The notes under the pieces: model-generated
What the model was told of the DNA's origin: nothing
What the model saw: the letters and a program-made list of their open reading frames with translations, nothing else
Database searches by the model: none
Origin: Acanthosepion pharaonis
Lineage: Eukaryota; Mollusca; Cephalopoda; Sepiida; Sepiidae
Direction of reading: 5' to 3'
Assembly: GCA_903632075.3 (NCBI GenBank)
Contig: CAHIKZ030004549.1
Location: 2,144,501 to 2,208,500, forward strand
DNA: 64,000 nt
Translations under genes and position numbers: made by a program
Shown: positions 55,725 through 64,000 of the stretch, piece by piece
How positions within the stretch are numbered: the stretch's first letter is position 1
How the letters are laid out: each line of letters opens with the position of its first letter

Positions 55725-55729
<5 letters not shown>
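53750..55729 (-). mobile_element. Tigger/pogo-type DNA transposon, nearly full length, broken
   Basis: Ends CAGTAGAATCCCTGACAACC and (reverse) TAGTAGAATCTCACATATCC, with a TA target within flanking SSRs. The minus strand encodes a CENP-B-like N-terminal HTH (KRTTLELTQKVEILNRLDA, SLMAEFNIGMSTL), a second HTH block (LLNRFKDRHDIKQLSI), RAFKGFVYLPVKYESEK-like sequence and the DDE region with LVNCKAHHTNLTNAVYFPSH, ITPLIQPMDQAVIANVKRYY. The catalytic DN of the LLVDNCxAH motif has become VN, losing the aspartate. Several stops and frame changes. A 13-bp ACAATCTACACTT tandem (four units plus remnants) lies at 54345-54425. Confidence 0.85.
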
Positions 55730-55775
<46 letters not shown>

Positions 55776-55827
55776 CGAATCCCTCATATCCCGATATGAT
55801 TTTGATGTGTATATTTGAACTATTTGT

Positions 55828-55910
<83 letters not shown>
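55730..55910. repeat. (TA)n tracts around an inverted Tigger end
   Basis: TA 55727-55771 and 55832-55909. Between them, 55772-55833 is the reverse complement of the transposon's last 75 bases (TCATATCCCGATATGATTTT, ATATTTGAACTATTTG). Confidence 0.85.
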
Positions 55911-55912
<2 letters not shown>

Positions 55913-56079
55913 TATATCTGGGATGAACTGCCCATTTCCAGCATTCCAGCTTTAAAAAGAGTTCCAGATTGTTTACGATGCCTTGTGAGGATCTCTTTTC
56001 AGCCAACAGTCTTTTTCCACAGGCGTAATGTCGCGTAATTTTTTCACATCAAATATTCGTACAAGCTCCATTCTTTAGT

Positions 56080-56400
56080 TCAAACAGTTCCGAACTTTAC
56101 AGCTAAGATACACTATTCTACGTCCAGGAAGATATATCACTCTTAGTCCTTCCATATTCCAACTATAAGAAAGAACTTCCACTAAGGTAGTTTTTTTTTC
56201 TCCCAAGAACCCTTCCTGTGTGAGAAAGACTTCCTCAAATTTGACAATCTCATCAAGTCAATTTTCAATCGGAATTTAATCTTCATGTCTTCACTATTAG
56301 CAGTTCCTACTTTCTATACTTACATTCATATTGTACATTCCATTGAGTTACTCTCTACCTAGAGTGGCACTTAAGTTTTGTATTTGATGAACATTCGTAA
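56080..56400 (+). pseudogene. LINE family 4 3' tail
   Basis: CTACGTCCAGGAAGATATAT, CCCAAGAACCCTTCCTGTGT and ACTCTCTACCTAGAGTGGCA align with the tails at 25.9 and 33.0 kb. No open frame remains. Confidence 0.5.
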
Positions 56401-56499
56401 AGAAAAGGATGTATAACTTCTACAACTAGTTTCAAATTATTAAGCATGCCGTTTATGTTTTCAAGTTATCTTTATATAATTTTCATAATTATAAAATAA

Positions 56500-56830
56500 A
56501 ACGCTATTTACATTATTCGGACTATTGTCCTCATCTTTGTTGCCATATCTATTACAACGTTTCAGCCATTGTGCGCTCCGGCATTCTTCCGGTGGTTGGA
56601 ATGTCGAACTGAACCTTTTATTTCGCTCACTGGGGTAGACTGTTCTAGATCCACGTGCCATTTTTAATGGATGTCAGTTATCAGTTATCTCCTGTTAATT
56701 TCCCTCTACTAGTTCTCTACTGCTTTACCGGGGTATTGAACTCACACTCTTTGGGTCCTGTCACTGGATCTAACTAACGCCTTTATCCACAGTGCCATGT
56801 GTCCTTGAGGACATCTGTGTATGAATTGCT
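56500..56830 (-). mobile_element. SINE family E
   Basis: The minus strand holds GACACATGGCACTGTGGATA (tRNA-like head), AGATCCAGTGACAGGACCC, AGTTCAATACCCCGGTAAAG and CACGTGGATCTAGAACAGTC, matching 52080-52230. Its far end carries a degraded hammerhead-like module at 56555-56600 (CGGAAGA, stem II GCC/GGC, GAAA, ACGTTGT). Confidence 0.75.
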
Positions 56831-56869
56831 GGGTATTATAAACCTAATGTCTTCAGCAATCATTTTTTC

Positions 56870-57065
56870 CAGTGCTCATATTGCAATTTTTGGTGTTATC
56901 ATTGCATTTTTACCACAGCTCATATTGCAATATTGAGATTTTTGTGGCCTAACATATGTACTGATTCCTTAAGTTTACGAATTTTCCAATGGTGTTCTTT
57001 GTCTATGATCGCAACCGACCCCACAGAGGGCTATGATCTCCATTTTCTCTCTATATGTGGTCAGC
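56870..57065. repeat. Interspersed repeat related to 9020-9190
   Basis: CATATGTACTGATTCCTTAA and GGTGTTCTTTGTC parallel ATATGCGCTGATTCTTTTAA at 9078. Inside, CTCATATTGCAAT is present twice (56876 and 56930). A fragment of family E (ATGGCACAGTGGATAAAGTG) follows at 57090. Confidence 0.4.
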
Positions 57066-57193
57066 CACGCCTGATTTTTCGCCAGGGCACATGGCACAGT
57101 GGATAAAGTGTACATAATACCTCATCTCAGAAATATAGACAGATACTAAAATAAAACGGTTTTCACTTTGTCCTTTAAATAAAACATTTGTCT

Positions 57194-57320
57194 TTGTAAA
57201 CTGAGCACATTCTGTTATTCCAATTTGTAAACTGAGCACATTCTGTTATTCCAATTTGTAAAGTGAGCACATTCTGTTATTCCAATTTGTAAACTGAAAA
57301 CATTCTGTTATTCCAATTTA
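57194..57320. repeat. 31-bp minisatellite, four copies
   Basis: GTAAACTGAGCACATTCTGT units start at 57196, 57227, 57258 and 57289. The last is diverged (CTGAAAAC). Confidence 0.9.
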
Positions 57321-57409
57321 GAATTCCAATTAATTTTTCTTTTAGATTGTGTCATGGAAAGTGCGATAAAATTCAACAACCTCCTATTATTTCTTCACGT
57401 TCTTACATC

Positions 57410-57850
57410 AGCCAGTTATGTGCCAAGGCGATCATGTATCTTTCGATACATGACTGACGAGGCAGAATTTTTCCCAGCAGTAGGTTGCAATTTCGTTCTG
57501 CGGTAGACCAGTTGCCATCCAAGGCTATATTACATCACAACGCACGCTTTATACAGTACTCAGTCAGTGATGTGCCATGCAAGATACACGCTTAGGCGAT
57601 CATGTATCTTTCGATACATGACTGACGAGGCAGATTTTTCCCGCAGTAGGTTGTTATTTCTTTCTGCAGCAGACTAGTTGCCATCTGTCCTGCTACTTAC
57701 CTCTACCGGCGGGGGGGGAGGAAGCAGAAGAAGAGGATTCTTACCTTTCCTAAGGGTATTAGCACGTAAGTGAATGTAATAGATTCGAAACTGAATGAAT
57801 TTGAACTTTGCTTTCCGATTCCTCAATCGGAGCCGCTATCCACTACTCCA
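57410..57850 (-). mobile_element. SINE family A with duplicated 3' part
   Basis: The minus strand starts with the full head and body (57630-57850) and the tail GTTGCCATCT...CTGCCTCGTCAGTCATGTAT. The tail is then repeated at 57415-57545 (GATCATGTATCTTTCGATAC occurs at 57428 and 57598). It is a dimer or an insertion of one copy in another. Confidence 0.8.
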
Positions 57851-59090
57851 CAGTACCTCATCGTTTATACATATCATATGAAATATTCCGTAACTGAATA
57901 GTGCATAGATTTATGTTTTTAGACTTATTAACTTTATAAAGTTTAGGCAAAATTAAAAGTTGCTAATATTCTGAGCGAGAGACACTGTATATCCGTACAC
58001 ACATTACACGTATAGTAATAAAAATTCTAAACTTGCGCAAGTTCTAAGGCTTCTCATACCCTTTTCAGTATTGTCAATACAGATTTTCGCTTATTCATGA
58101 CGTTCATATTATCCTTTCAATTGGACGCCGATTACCATCTAATCGTCTCTATCTTCCATTTTTTAATGATTGGCAAAATTGTCTCTTTTAAAAGTATTTT
58201 GCTTTGTCACTGCTCAGGGGTAATTTTCTAAGTCCAACGAACCAGCCCTGCTTAATAGATAAATAAATGTAGAAAGAATTAAATAAGAAATAGAAACAAA
58301 AATAAAATAAGAATAATCATTTGCCTGAGTTCCATCATTTTCCTCATCTCCGGTCCGAAAAAAATGGCGGCACAATACCCCATCACGTTGCTCTCTGGTT
58401 AACAAAAAAAAAGTCATTTCGATGGTGAACTGATTCACCGCCAATTGATCGCTTGGTTAAGCAAAGATCATCAAATGAGATAACACGCTCGTGTCCACCT
58501 TATCGTCTTTGCTTTTCACGCGCATCTTTTCTCTCCTTTTTTTTTCATTTTCTTTTCAATAGGGGACTTGCTGTTGTGAATGTAAATTTCTTTATTTTCA
58601 AAGAATCGTTTTCTTTTTGTTTGTGTTCGTGACTTTCAAGCAGTCTTTCCCCTTTTATTATAACGTTATTGCGTTTTTTTTCTTTTTGCTCAATTATCCT
58701 TCTCCATTTTCTTTTTACAAAATCGTTTCCCCATTTTTTTGAATACTTTTTCTTTATCGCACGTATTTCGATCGTAACAATCCAGTCTTGTTTTTTTAAG
58801 TATGTTTCTTGCTTTTTTTTTCCTCGCCTGCTTTCTTGCCTTCGTTCATTCTTTCTTTGGTTTCATTTGGCTGAATTTTTCATTCGCCATTTTTCTATCT
58901 TCATTTTATAATTTTTATTTTCCATATCGCACTAATTTAATTCAGGAAAACTCATTCTTTTATTTACGTTTCGAACTTTCCGCTTACATTTCTTTCGTCC
59001 TGCTAAATTTTACTTTTCTTTTTTGTCAATTGATACCAATAAAAGCATTTATATGCAATTTATACAAATGAAAACACACATACCCATATA
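57851..59090. other. Unassigned sequence with a possible YY1-type site
   Basis: AAAATGGCGGC at about 58363 is an exact match to the YY1 core consensus. No exon is recognised nearby. The rest is T-rich sequence with low-complexity frames (58669-59071). Confidence 0.3.
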
Positions 59091-59264
59091 CATTGCTGGC
59101 CAAAATCGTAAGGCAAATAAAAATAAAGAAAAAAACATACATTTTGTATTGTTAGACTCAACCACTTATTTGATTAGAGCTTCGAAAAATGAAAATAAGA
59201 AAAAATAAAATTAAAAACTTTAACATTCAATAGGGAAATTTTCAATACTGGGAAAGTATATATT

Positions 59265-59604
59265 TATTATTGTAAAATACAATAATTGCGACCAAAAGTG
59301 GATTAAGGCTGGTCAACATTAACCTATCCTTTACCTAGCTAATTCAATTCACGACCCATTCATTCAGTACAAATAACACATATACCAAAAGAAGATAGCT
59401 TTCATCTTTTACTTCTACATATATCACAATTCCTCATACACAAAGGGAACCTAGAAAATAAACCACATAAAATTATTTTTAAGCGTAGCTTAGACGTGGC
59501 ACAAGGCCGAAAGTAGGGGTCACTAGTGAGGACCGAACACACTTTTCAGTAGTAACTGATCTAGCAAGACAAGTTTGGTAACCATTACACCACGCCGAGG
59601 TGCC
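59265..59604 (-). mobile_element. tRNA-like SINE inserted with target duplication
   Basis: CAATACTGGGAAAGTATAT (59249) and CAAATACTGGGAAACTATAC (59605) look like a duplicated target. The minus strand starts with a tRNA-like head (GGCGTGGTGTAATGGTTACC, with a B box GTTCGGTCC) and GCCTTGTGCCACGTCTAAGC, the same family as the triple array at 47300. Confidence 0.7.
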
Positions 59605-60129
59605 CAAATACTGGGAAACTATACTAAATACTAGTTGGTCAAATGTTTAAGACCATATTAAAATGAAGGTTTAATTGGTAAACTCGTAACAAAATTTAGG
59701 CATTTGTGGTTAAGCATTTGCGTAGAGAACATCTGAGTTACATTAGGTAAAATCACGGAAAGGGATAGAAAGCTGGCAAGAGTTTGGACGTGACAGAATT
59801 GTCGAGCCACAGAAGTATGGCCTCTCTTAACCTGCCATCGCTTGTGAGATTGAACGTCGTGAAATTGCTTTTGCAAATTCCTTGAAAGACCATGAAGGAT
59901 ATGGAACAAGAATTTTCAAGTGGTCGGCCCACCCAAAAGTTTAGTCGGCATTGAGCAGGAGGATTCGACGTGTTGTCCAGCAAAGCACCAACCGATCATC
60001 AAACCAGATTAAGGCCGCTACGGACGCAGAAGAACAATAAAATATCATCTTCGAGAGAAAGGTTTTAAAACCCGTAAACGCCTCCAGTTTTCACGTCACC
60101 TACCACACCACAAAACAGCTCGAGCCGCC

Positions 60130-60527
60130 ATTACACTTTCGCACCCCCCGTCTTGTTGTAATATTTCGCTGCGGGGTAATTTTTTCCACCAAGAAATAAT
60201 TTTTTCCCATTGGCTATCCTTTTTGCACTGTTTACATTCATCACGTCACTTACTTTACAGTTCGTTTCAAACCAAATATTATGGCTGAAGTTCGAACTGT
60301 TCCTAATCAACAGGTTTTTGGAGACATCACCATTTTGAAGATTGGGGCACAGTTTTACAATAATATTGATAATTGCATTGACTGGTGCCGTAACTATGGT
60401 TTTCTAGCAGTCAATATGGACTGAATTGCTTGCAAGAGCCGTTGTAAGGAACAAATCTATTTGCGACGGTGGACAACAGGATCTGGAGGTGCGCACGTAA
60501 ATCTTGGGAAGGGCGCGAAAGTGTAAT
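60130..60527 (+). mobile_element. Nested ~398-bp DNA element, possibly Merlin-like
   Basis: Terminal inverted repeats ATTACACTTTCGC and GCGAAAGTGTAAT interrupt the Tc1 coding sequence. Inside, an ATG at 60282 starts MAEVRTVPNQQVFGDITILK, NNIDNCIDWCRNYGFLAVNM, D, a TGA, IACKSRCKEQIYLRRWTTGS and a stop inside the right TIR. The layout WCxxxGFLA...C-x2-C-x3-C could be the zinc-binding N-terminus of an ISXO2/Merlin-type transposase with its first cysteine codon mutated to TGA. Flanking AGCCGCCA/AGCGCCCA may be a decayed 8-bp target duplication. Family call is tentative. Confidence 0.5.
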
Positions 60528-61134
60528 AGCGCCCATCTCGGTTAATCTTTGCTGAGAAGCGCCAAAACTGAAAGGATGTTTTGTTCTCTAATGAGAAAAT
60601 AATTAACCTTTATGTTCCAACGTTACTGGCACAACATATATATACTACTGGAGAAATTTCCTACACCATATAGTTGGAGATTCTCTTATGATCTGGGGTG
60701 ATATCTCCTTTCAAGGAACAAAAGAGTTTCAAGTTATACAGGGGCTTCAAACCGCGGCTGGTAACATTGGCATGTTGGTGAGAGCATCTTTATTGACTGA
60801 AGACCCTCACTTATGGGGGAAATGATGGCGAATAACATGATTCTTTTGGACCATCCAGTGGGTTCGCCGGACCTGAACGCCATTGAAAATGCATGAGAGT
60901 GGACTGCAATGGAAGTCTATAGAAACTGACGTCAATTCCAAACAATGCATGACGTTCCTGAAACCATCTTCACCACTTGGAATAATATTCTAGCCAGTCT
61001 TCTGCAGACGTTTATATAGACCATGCCAAAGCGGATTTTGAAGTTATTCCCAATGACCGCAGTTCAATTCACTACTGAGTCGTCTTTTTGGGCATTTCCT
61101 TCTCGGGTTAGGACTTCTTTTAGATAGTTATTTA

Positions 61135-61290
61135 TTGTGTTTTTGATACACAATTGCGACACAAGGCCCAAAAGGGGAGGGGCTGAGGCTGGTCGTCAGT
61201 ATCTTATACCCTAGTGCGCCTCAGTCCTAACTGAACAAACGAGGCAAACTTGCTAAACATAACACTATGTTGAAGTTTCCGACTCACTCA
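61135..61290 (-). mobile_element. Diverged tRNA-like SINE fragment
   Basis: TTGCGACACAAGGCCCAAAA and AACACTATGTTGAAGTTTCC parallel the 59470 copy with much divergence. Confidence 0.4.
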
Positions 61291-62235
61291 GCTTATATAG
61301 TGAGAGCATATCCCTATAAGCATGCCTACGCGCATGCGCATATGCCTGTGTGTTTGCAAGAAAAAAATTAAAGTTGTTTGTTCCAGATTATGACGAATTC
61401 AAAGACTAACATTTACTGAAATGCTTTTTTTTCTCTCTATTCCTTCTTGCTTCTTCTTAATTTCTCTTTGCGTTACTTCTCTCTTTCTCTTTCTTCTTTT
61501 TTCATTTCTCTTTTTTTCCCAGTTTCTTTTTTTATTCCGTCTTTCTCTGGACTTTATCTTTCTATCAAGACTAAAATACCTAGTAGGTGTGGTTCCGTGA
61601 TAATATTAAAACAAACAAAAACAATATATTTTAGACCAAATTTCCAGAGATAAATAGAAAAATCTTTTTATGTGAAAAAAAAAAAATGATAATTCGACAA
61701 AAAAGAAAAGTGCCCAGTTGATGGCTCTCATTACTAAATACGAGTAGTTCTTGTGGCAATCGAATCCGTTTTATAAATAATACGTAGGATTTGATTGTCA
61801 TCATAGATGGAAGTTTGGGAAGAATTTCTGCTTATTTTCTCGTGTTTTGATAAGTTATTTTTTTTCCCTTAACATACACTTTGTCCGCTTGTTTTTATTC
61901 ATATTGTCATTGAACAAACGTATTTTAATGTTGGCTTTGCAAAGGACATTTTTTAAATGCTGGTTTTTTCACGATAATCTCCCTTTGTTGTGCTCTTTAT
62001 TCATGAAAATAAAAATTCTCATCTCTTTCTTGTTCCCATCAAGTTAATTTCCACGCTGGACAATCTTGATTTGGGGCATTTTATTTTTTATTCACGGACA
62101 AATATAGAAAGCATTAATATTAAGAACGAATAAACGATTGAAAAAAAAAATAGGAGTGTCATAAAAATGAATATGAAAATTAAGTAACGTAATTCCTAAC
62201 TGGCACAAATCAGTAACAGGCTACCAAGCTCGGAT
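61291..62235. other. Unassigned AT-rich sequence
   Basis: No gene recognised. T-rich frames at 61447-61653 and 61847-62047 are low complexity. Confidence 0.35.
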
Positions 62236-62239
62236 CAAA

Positions 62240-62440
62240 CGTTCATTTTTCTTGTGTGTTTTCCTTTAGGACTTAAGCGATCATAGTTCTCTGCAACTTC
62301 CTAGCTTTTCTGGCCTTTAACAGTGTTTCTCCCATTACCAAAACTCCTACAATGCAGCCCGCTACCCATCCACACAAGCTCGTCCAGTAGGTGACCTGCT
62401 ATCTTCCTCTATCTTTCTTTTCGAATAGATATGCTTCATC
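62240..62440 (-). pseudogene. LINE family 2 (RTE-like) 3' end
   Basis: The minus strand follows the tail of the 51-kb copy: GAAAGATAGAGGAAGATAGC, AAGCTAGGAAGTTGCAGAGA, ACTATGATCGCTTAAGTCCT. Confidence 0.6.
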
Positions 62441-62699
62441 TACTGTTACGCCACATTTTCCTGACAAATACAATGTTAACCTCTTCAATTCTAGTGTTAG
62501 CCGTTAGCTTTCACACATATCTGCATAAACTGCAACCCTCACACTTACCACTGACACAACAGCTGCCTTCAGTAACTTCCAACTTGAATAGTTCTTGGTC
62601 CTTGTATATGGTGAATTTTAGTAACAAAAAATATTGACAGAATCGCACTATATTTTTTTCCTCCGTTTCCAGCCAAATATATAGCGTAATTGATATATA

Positions 62700-62743
62700 T
62701 AGAAAGAATATATATATTAAGAAAGAATATATATATTAAGAAA

Positions 62744-62784
<41 letters not shown>
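62700..62784. repeat. AGAAAGAATATATAT tandem and (TA)n
   Basis: Three AAGAAAGAATATATATATT-like units of about 22 bp grade into a TA tract. Confidence 0.9.
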
Positions 62785-62787
<3 letters not shown>

Positions 62788-62880
62788 AACAATAAAAAAA
62801 TATTAAAAAATTAAAATCTTCAGACACACTGGGTTGTAGATTAATATTCTTTCGTTTTCTTTTATTATCATTTCATTTAG

Positions 62881-62926
62881 ATTCCTCGACTAGTTTCGGC
62901 CAAAATGGCCATCATCGGGAGAAGAA
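62881..62926 (-). ncRNA. Hammerhead-like motif, one core change
   Basis: On the minus strand: TTCTC, CCGATGA (T to C against CTGATGA), an extra T, stem II GGCC/GGCC with loop ATTTT, GAAA, ACTAGT palindrome plus C, then GAGGAA pairing with TTCTC (one G-U pair). Helices I and II are intact. Confidence 0.5.
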
Positions 62927-63149
62927 ATATTTCTGCTTGCTGGTAGCAGTAAACTACAGAAATGAATGTCTTGATGGAGAAAATGAACTTTTGTCTGTAG
63001 TTTTCATTTGTTTTTTTTTCTTTTTTTTTCTTTTTAACATGAATCTTTTAACATTCCTTGTGTTGGTAAAACAGCCTCTTTTAAGTTGTTATTTGAGATA
63101 AGAGCTGGATGGATCTATGATTCTCTGAATTCCTGTGGTCAGTTTGACA

Positions 63150-63322
63150 GTTTTATTGGTCCTGGAGAGGGGATGTGTCTCTGTTTAGTGCTTGTGTGTG
63201 TGTTATTTGGTTCTTAGGGACTGAGTGAGTATATGTGTAAGCGTGTGTATTGCGGTGGGTGTGTGTTATCATTTGGCTCATTAGGGAGTGAGTGAGTATG
63301 ATGTGTGTAAGTGTATACATTC

Positions 63323-63380
<58 letters not shown>
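63150..63380. repeat. TG-rich duplicated block and (TA)n
   Basis: GTGTGTGTTAT, AGGGA(C/G)TGAGTGAGTAT and GTGTAAG(C/T)GTGT occur twice (63194-63248 and 63260-63315), followed by TA units 63328-63380. Confidence 0.85.
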
Positions 63381-63385
<5 letters not shown>

Positions 63386-63469
63386 ATTACATCTTGGTAA
63401 TCTATTGTTTTTAACATCGGTCGTTGATAATATTTTTTTCTTATCTTTGTTCTATTCTACCGACGATTA

Positions 63470-63507
63470 TTTTTTCTGAAGAAGTGTCGGTCGAAAGGCG
63501 CCTAAAA
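63470..63507 (+). ncRNA. Degenerate hammerhead-like motif
   Basis: CTGAAGA (exact core box) and GAAA are present with an AGGCGCCT palindrome after it, but the intervening AGTGTCGGTC cannot form stem II. Confidence 0.25.
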
Positions 63508-63624
63508 TCCCACTTTTTTTAAACGAAATACTTTTGTGTCTATTTTAAAAATAAAATGAGAAATATCATTCTTATGTTTAAATCAATTTTGACTTGGTGT
63601 GGCAGTAAAAAGAACCTGTTTATA

Positions 63625-64000
63625 GGCACGGTGGAGTAATGGATAGCGGCTCGAATTGAAGAATCCGAGAGCCGAGTTCGAAATCCAGTCGAATCCATCA
63701 CATTCACTTACGTGCTAATACCCTTTGGCAAGGTGTGAATCCTCTTCTCCTCCCTCCAGCTATGGGTAAAATAGCAGGACAGACTGGGTTCTATAGCCTT
63801 GGATGGCAACTGGTCTAGGAGAAGGACAACTCTGAATTCAAAACATGCGGAGGGTTATTTGGGGACCTTGTGGCACGTAGTGCACCAGGTCTCTGTATTC
63901 GGCCCTTCAAAAAGTGTGGATGGTCCTGCACAAAACCTTCACCACTAAAATCAAATCTCATGTGCTGCTGTTTCCTGGAAGCTGATCTGCTTGACCCTCA
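63625..64000 (+). mobile_element. tRNA-derived SINE, family A with alternate tail, running off the window
   Basis: GGCACGGTGGAGTAATGGAT head, GCCGAGTTCGAAATCCAGTC B-box region, CTTACGTGCTAATACCCTTT, AGCTATGGGTAAAATAGCAG, CTAGGAGAAGGACAACTCTG. The tail continues to the window end (GGTGGCACG-like and TGCTGCTGTTTCCTGGAAGC), longer than any other copy here. Confidence 0.8.

Larger units (their letters stand above)
59093..61110 (+). pseudogene. Tc1-like transposon with two nested insertions
   Basis: Possible end motifs GCTGGCCAAAATCGTAAGGC (59095) and AGTTGGTCAAATGTTTAAGA (59632). The coding remains read SRRIRRVVQQSTNRSSNQI (HTH region), RTIKYHLREKGFKTRKRLQF, HHKTARAAI, an interruption at 60130-60527, then RMFCSLMRK, IWG, and SPDLNAIENA followed by MHDVPETIFTTWNNIL. 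These are the Tc1 HTH, linker and DDE-domain blocks, with the DLNxIEN motif kept. Stops and frameshifts are frequent. Confidence 0.75.

Overview
This window reads as repeat-dominated, AT-rich, non-coding DNA from an animal genome. I found no convincing host protein-coding gene, no intact tRNA gene and no CRISPR or operon-like structure. The mixture seen is long (TCTA)n, (TA)n and (GAAA)n arrays, several tRNA-derived SINE families, Penelope-like retroelement pieces with hammerhead-ribozyme-like motifs, jockey/CR1-like and RTE-like LINE fragments, Tc1/mariner and Tigger remnants. It resembles a lophotrochozoan, and most of all a cephalopod (octopus-like) genome. That assignment rests on recalled resemblance and was not tested.

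Layout. 0-9 kb: a 1.35-kb compound TCTA array, a hairpin element carrying two opposed hammerhead-like motifs, Ser/Leu-tRNA-like SINEs, a long inverted repeat and an antisense LINE fragment. 9-21 kb: SINEs, a GC-rich dimeric repeat, RTE-like LINE tails, a mariner-type palindromic MITE, a second hammerhead hairpin element, a Tc1-like transposase pseudogene, a three-unit tandem tRNA-like SINE and a foldback element. 20.5-21.8 kb: a LINE pseudogene bracketed by two opposed 5S rRNA-like sequences. 22-28 kb: GATA/TA arrays, a 160-bp near-perfect hairpin and more LINE tails. 28-35 kb: a ~470-bp satellite, Tigger-like and mariner-like MITEs, an 81-bp minisatellite and, next to it, an unusually long run of alternating GAA/TTC pentamers that matches the heat-shock-element consensus. 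35-45 kb: the C-terminal part of a Penelope-like element with its GIY-YIG domain, then TA and GAAA arrays. 45-52 kb: the two longest LINE reverse-transcriptase pseudogenes, tandem SINEs and SSRs. 52-64 kb: a near-complete but broken Tigger transposon, a Tc1-like transposon with another element nested in it, and SINEs running off the end.

Nearly all long open frames here arise from simple repeats: a (TCTA)n tract has no stop codon in any forward frame and yields Tyr-Leu-Ser-Ile repeats. The remaining readable proteins are mobile-element remnants with stops or frameshifts. The most interesting items are the recurring hammerhead-like hairpin elements, the heat-shock-element-like run beside the 81-bp array, the 5S/tRNA-like chimera, and the nested and foldback DNA elements.
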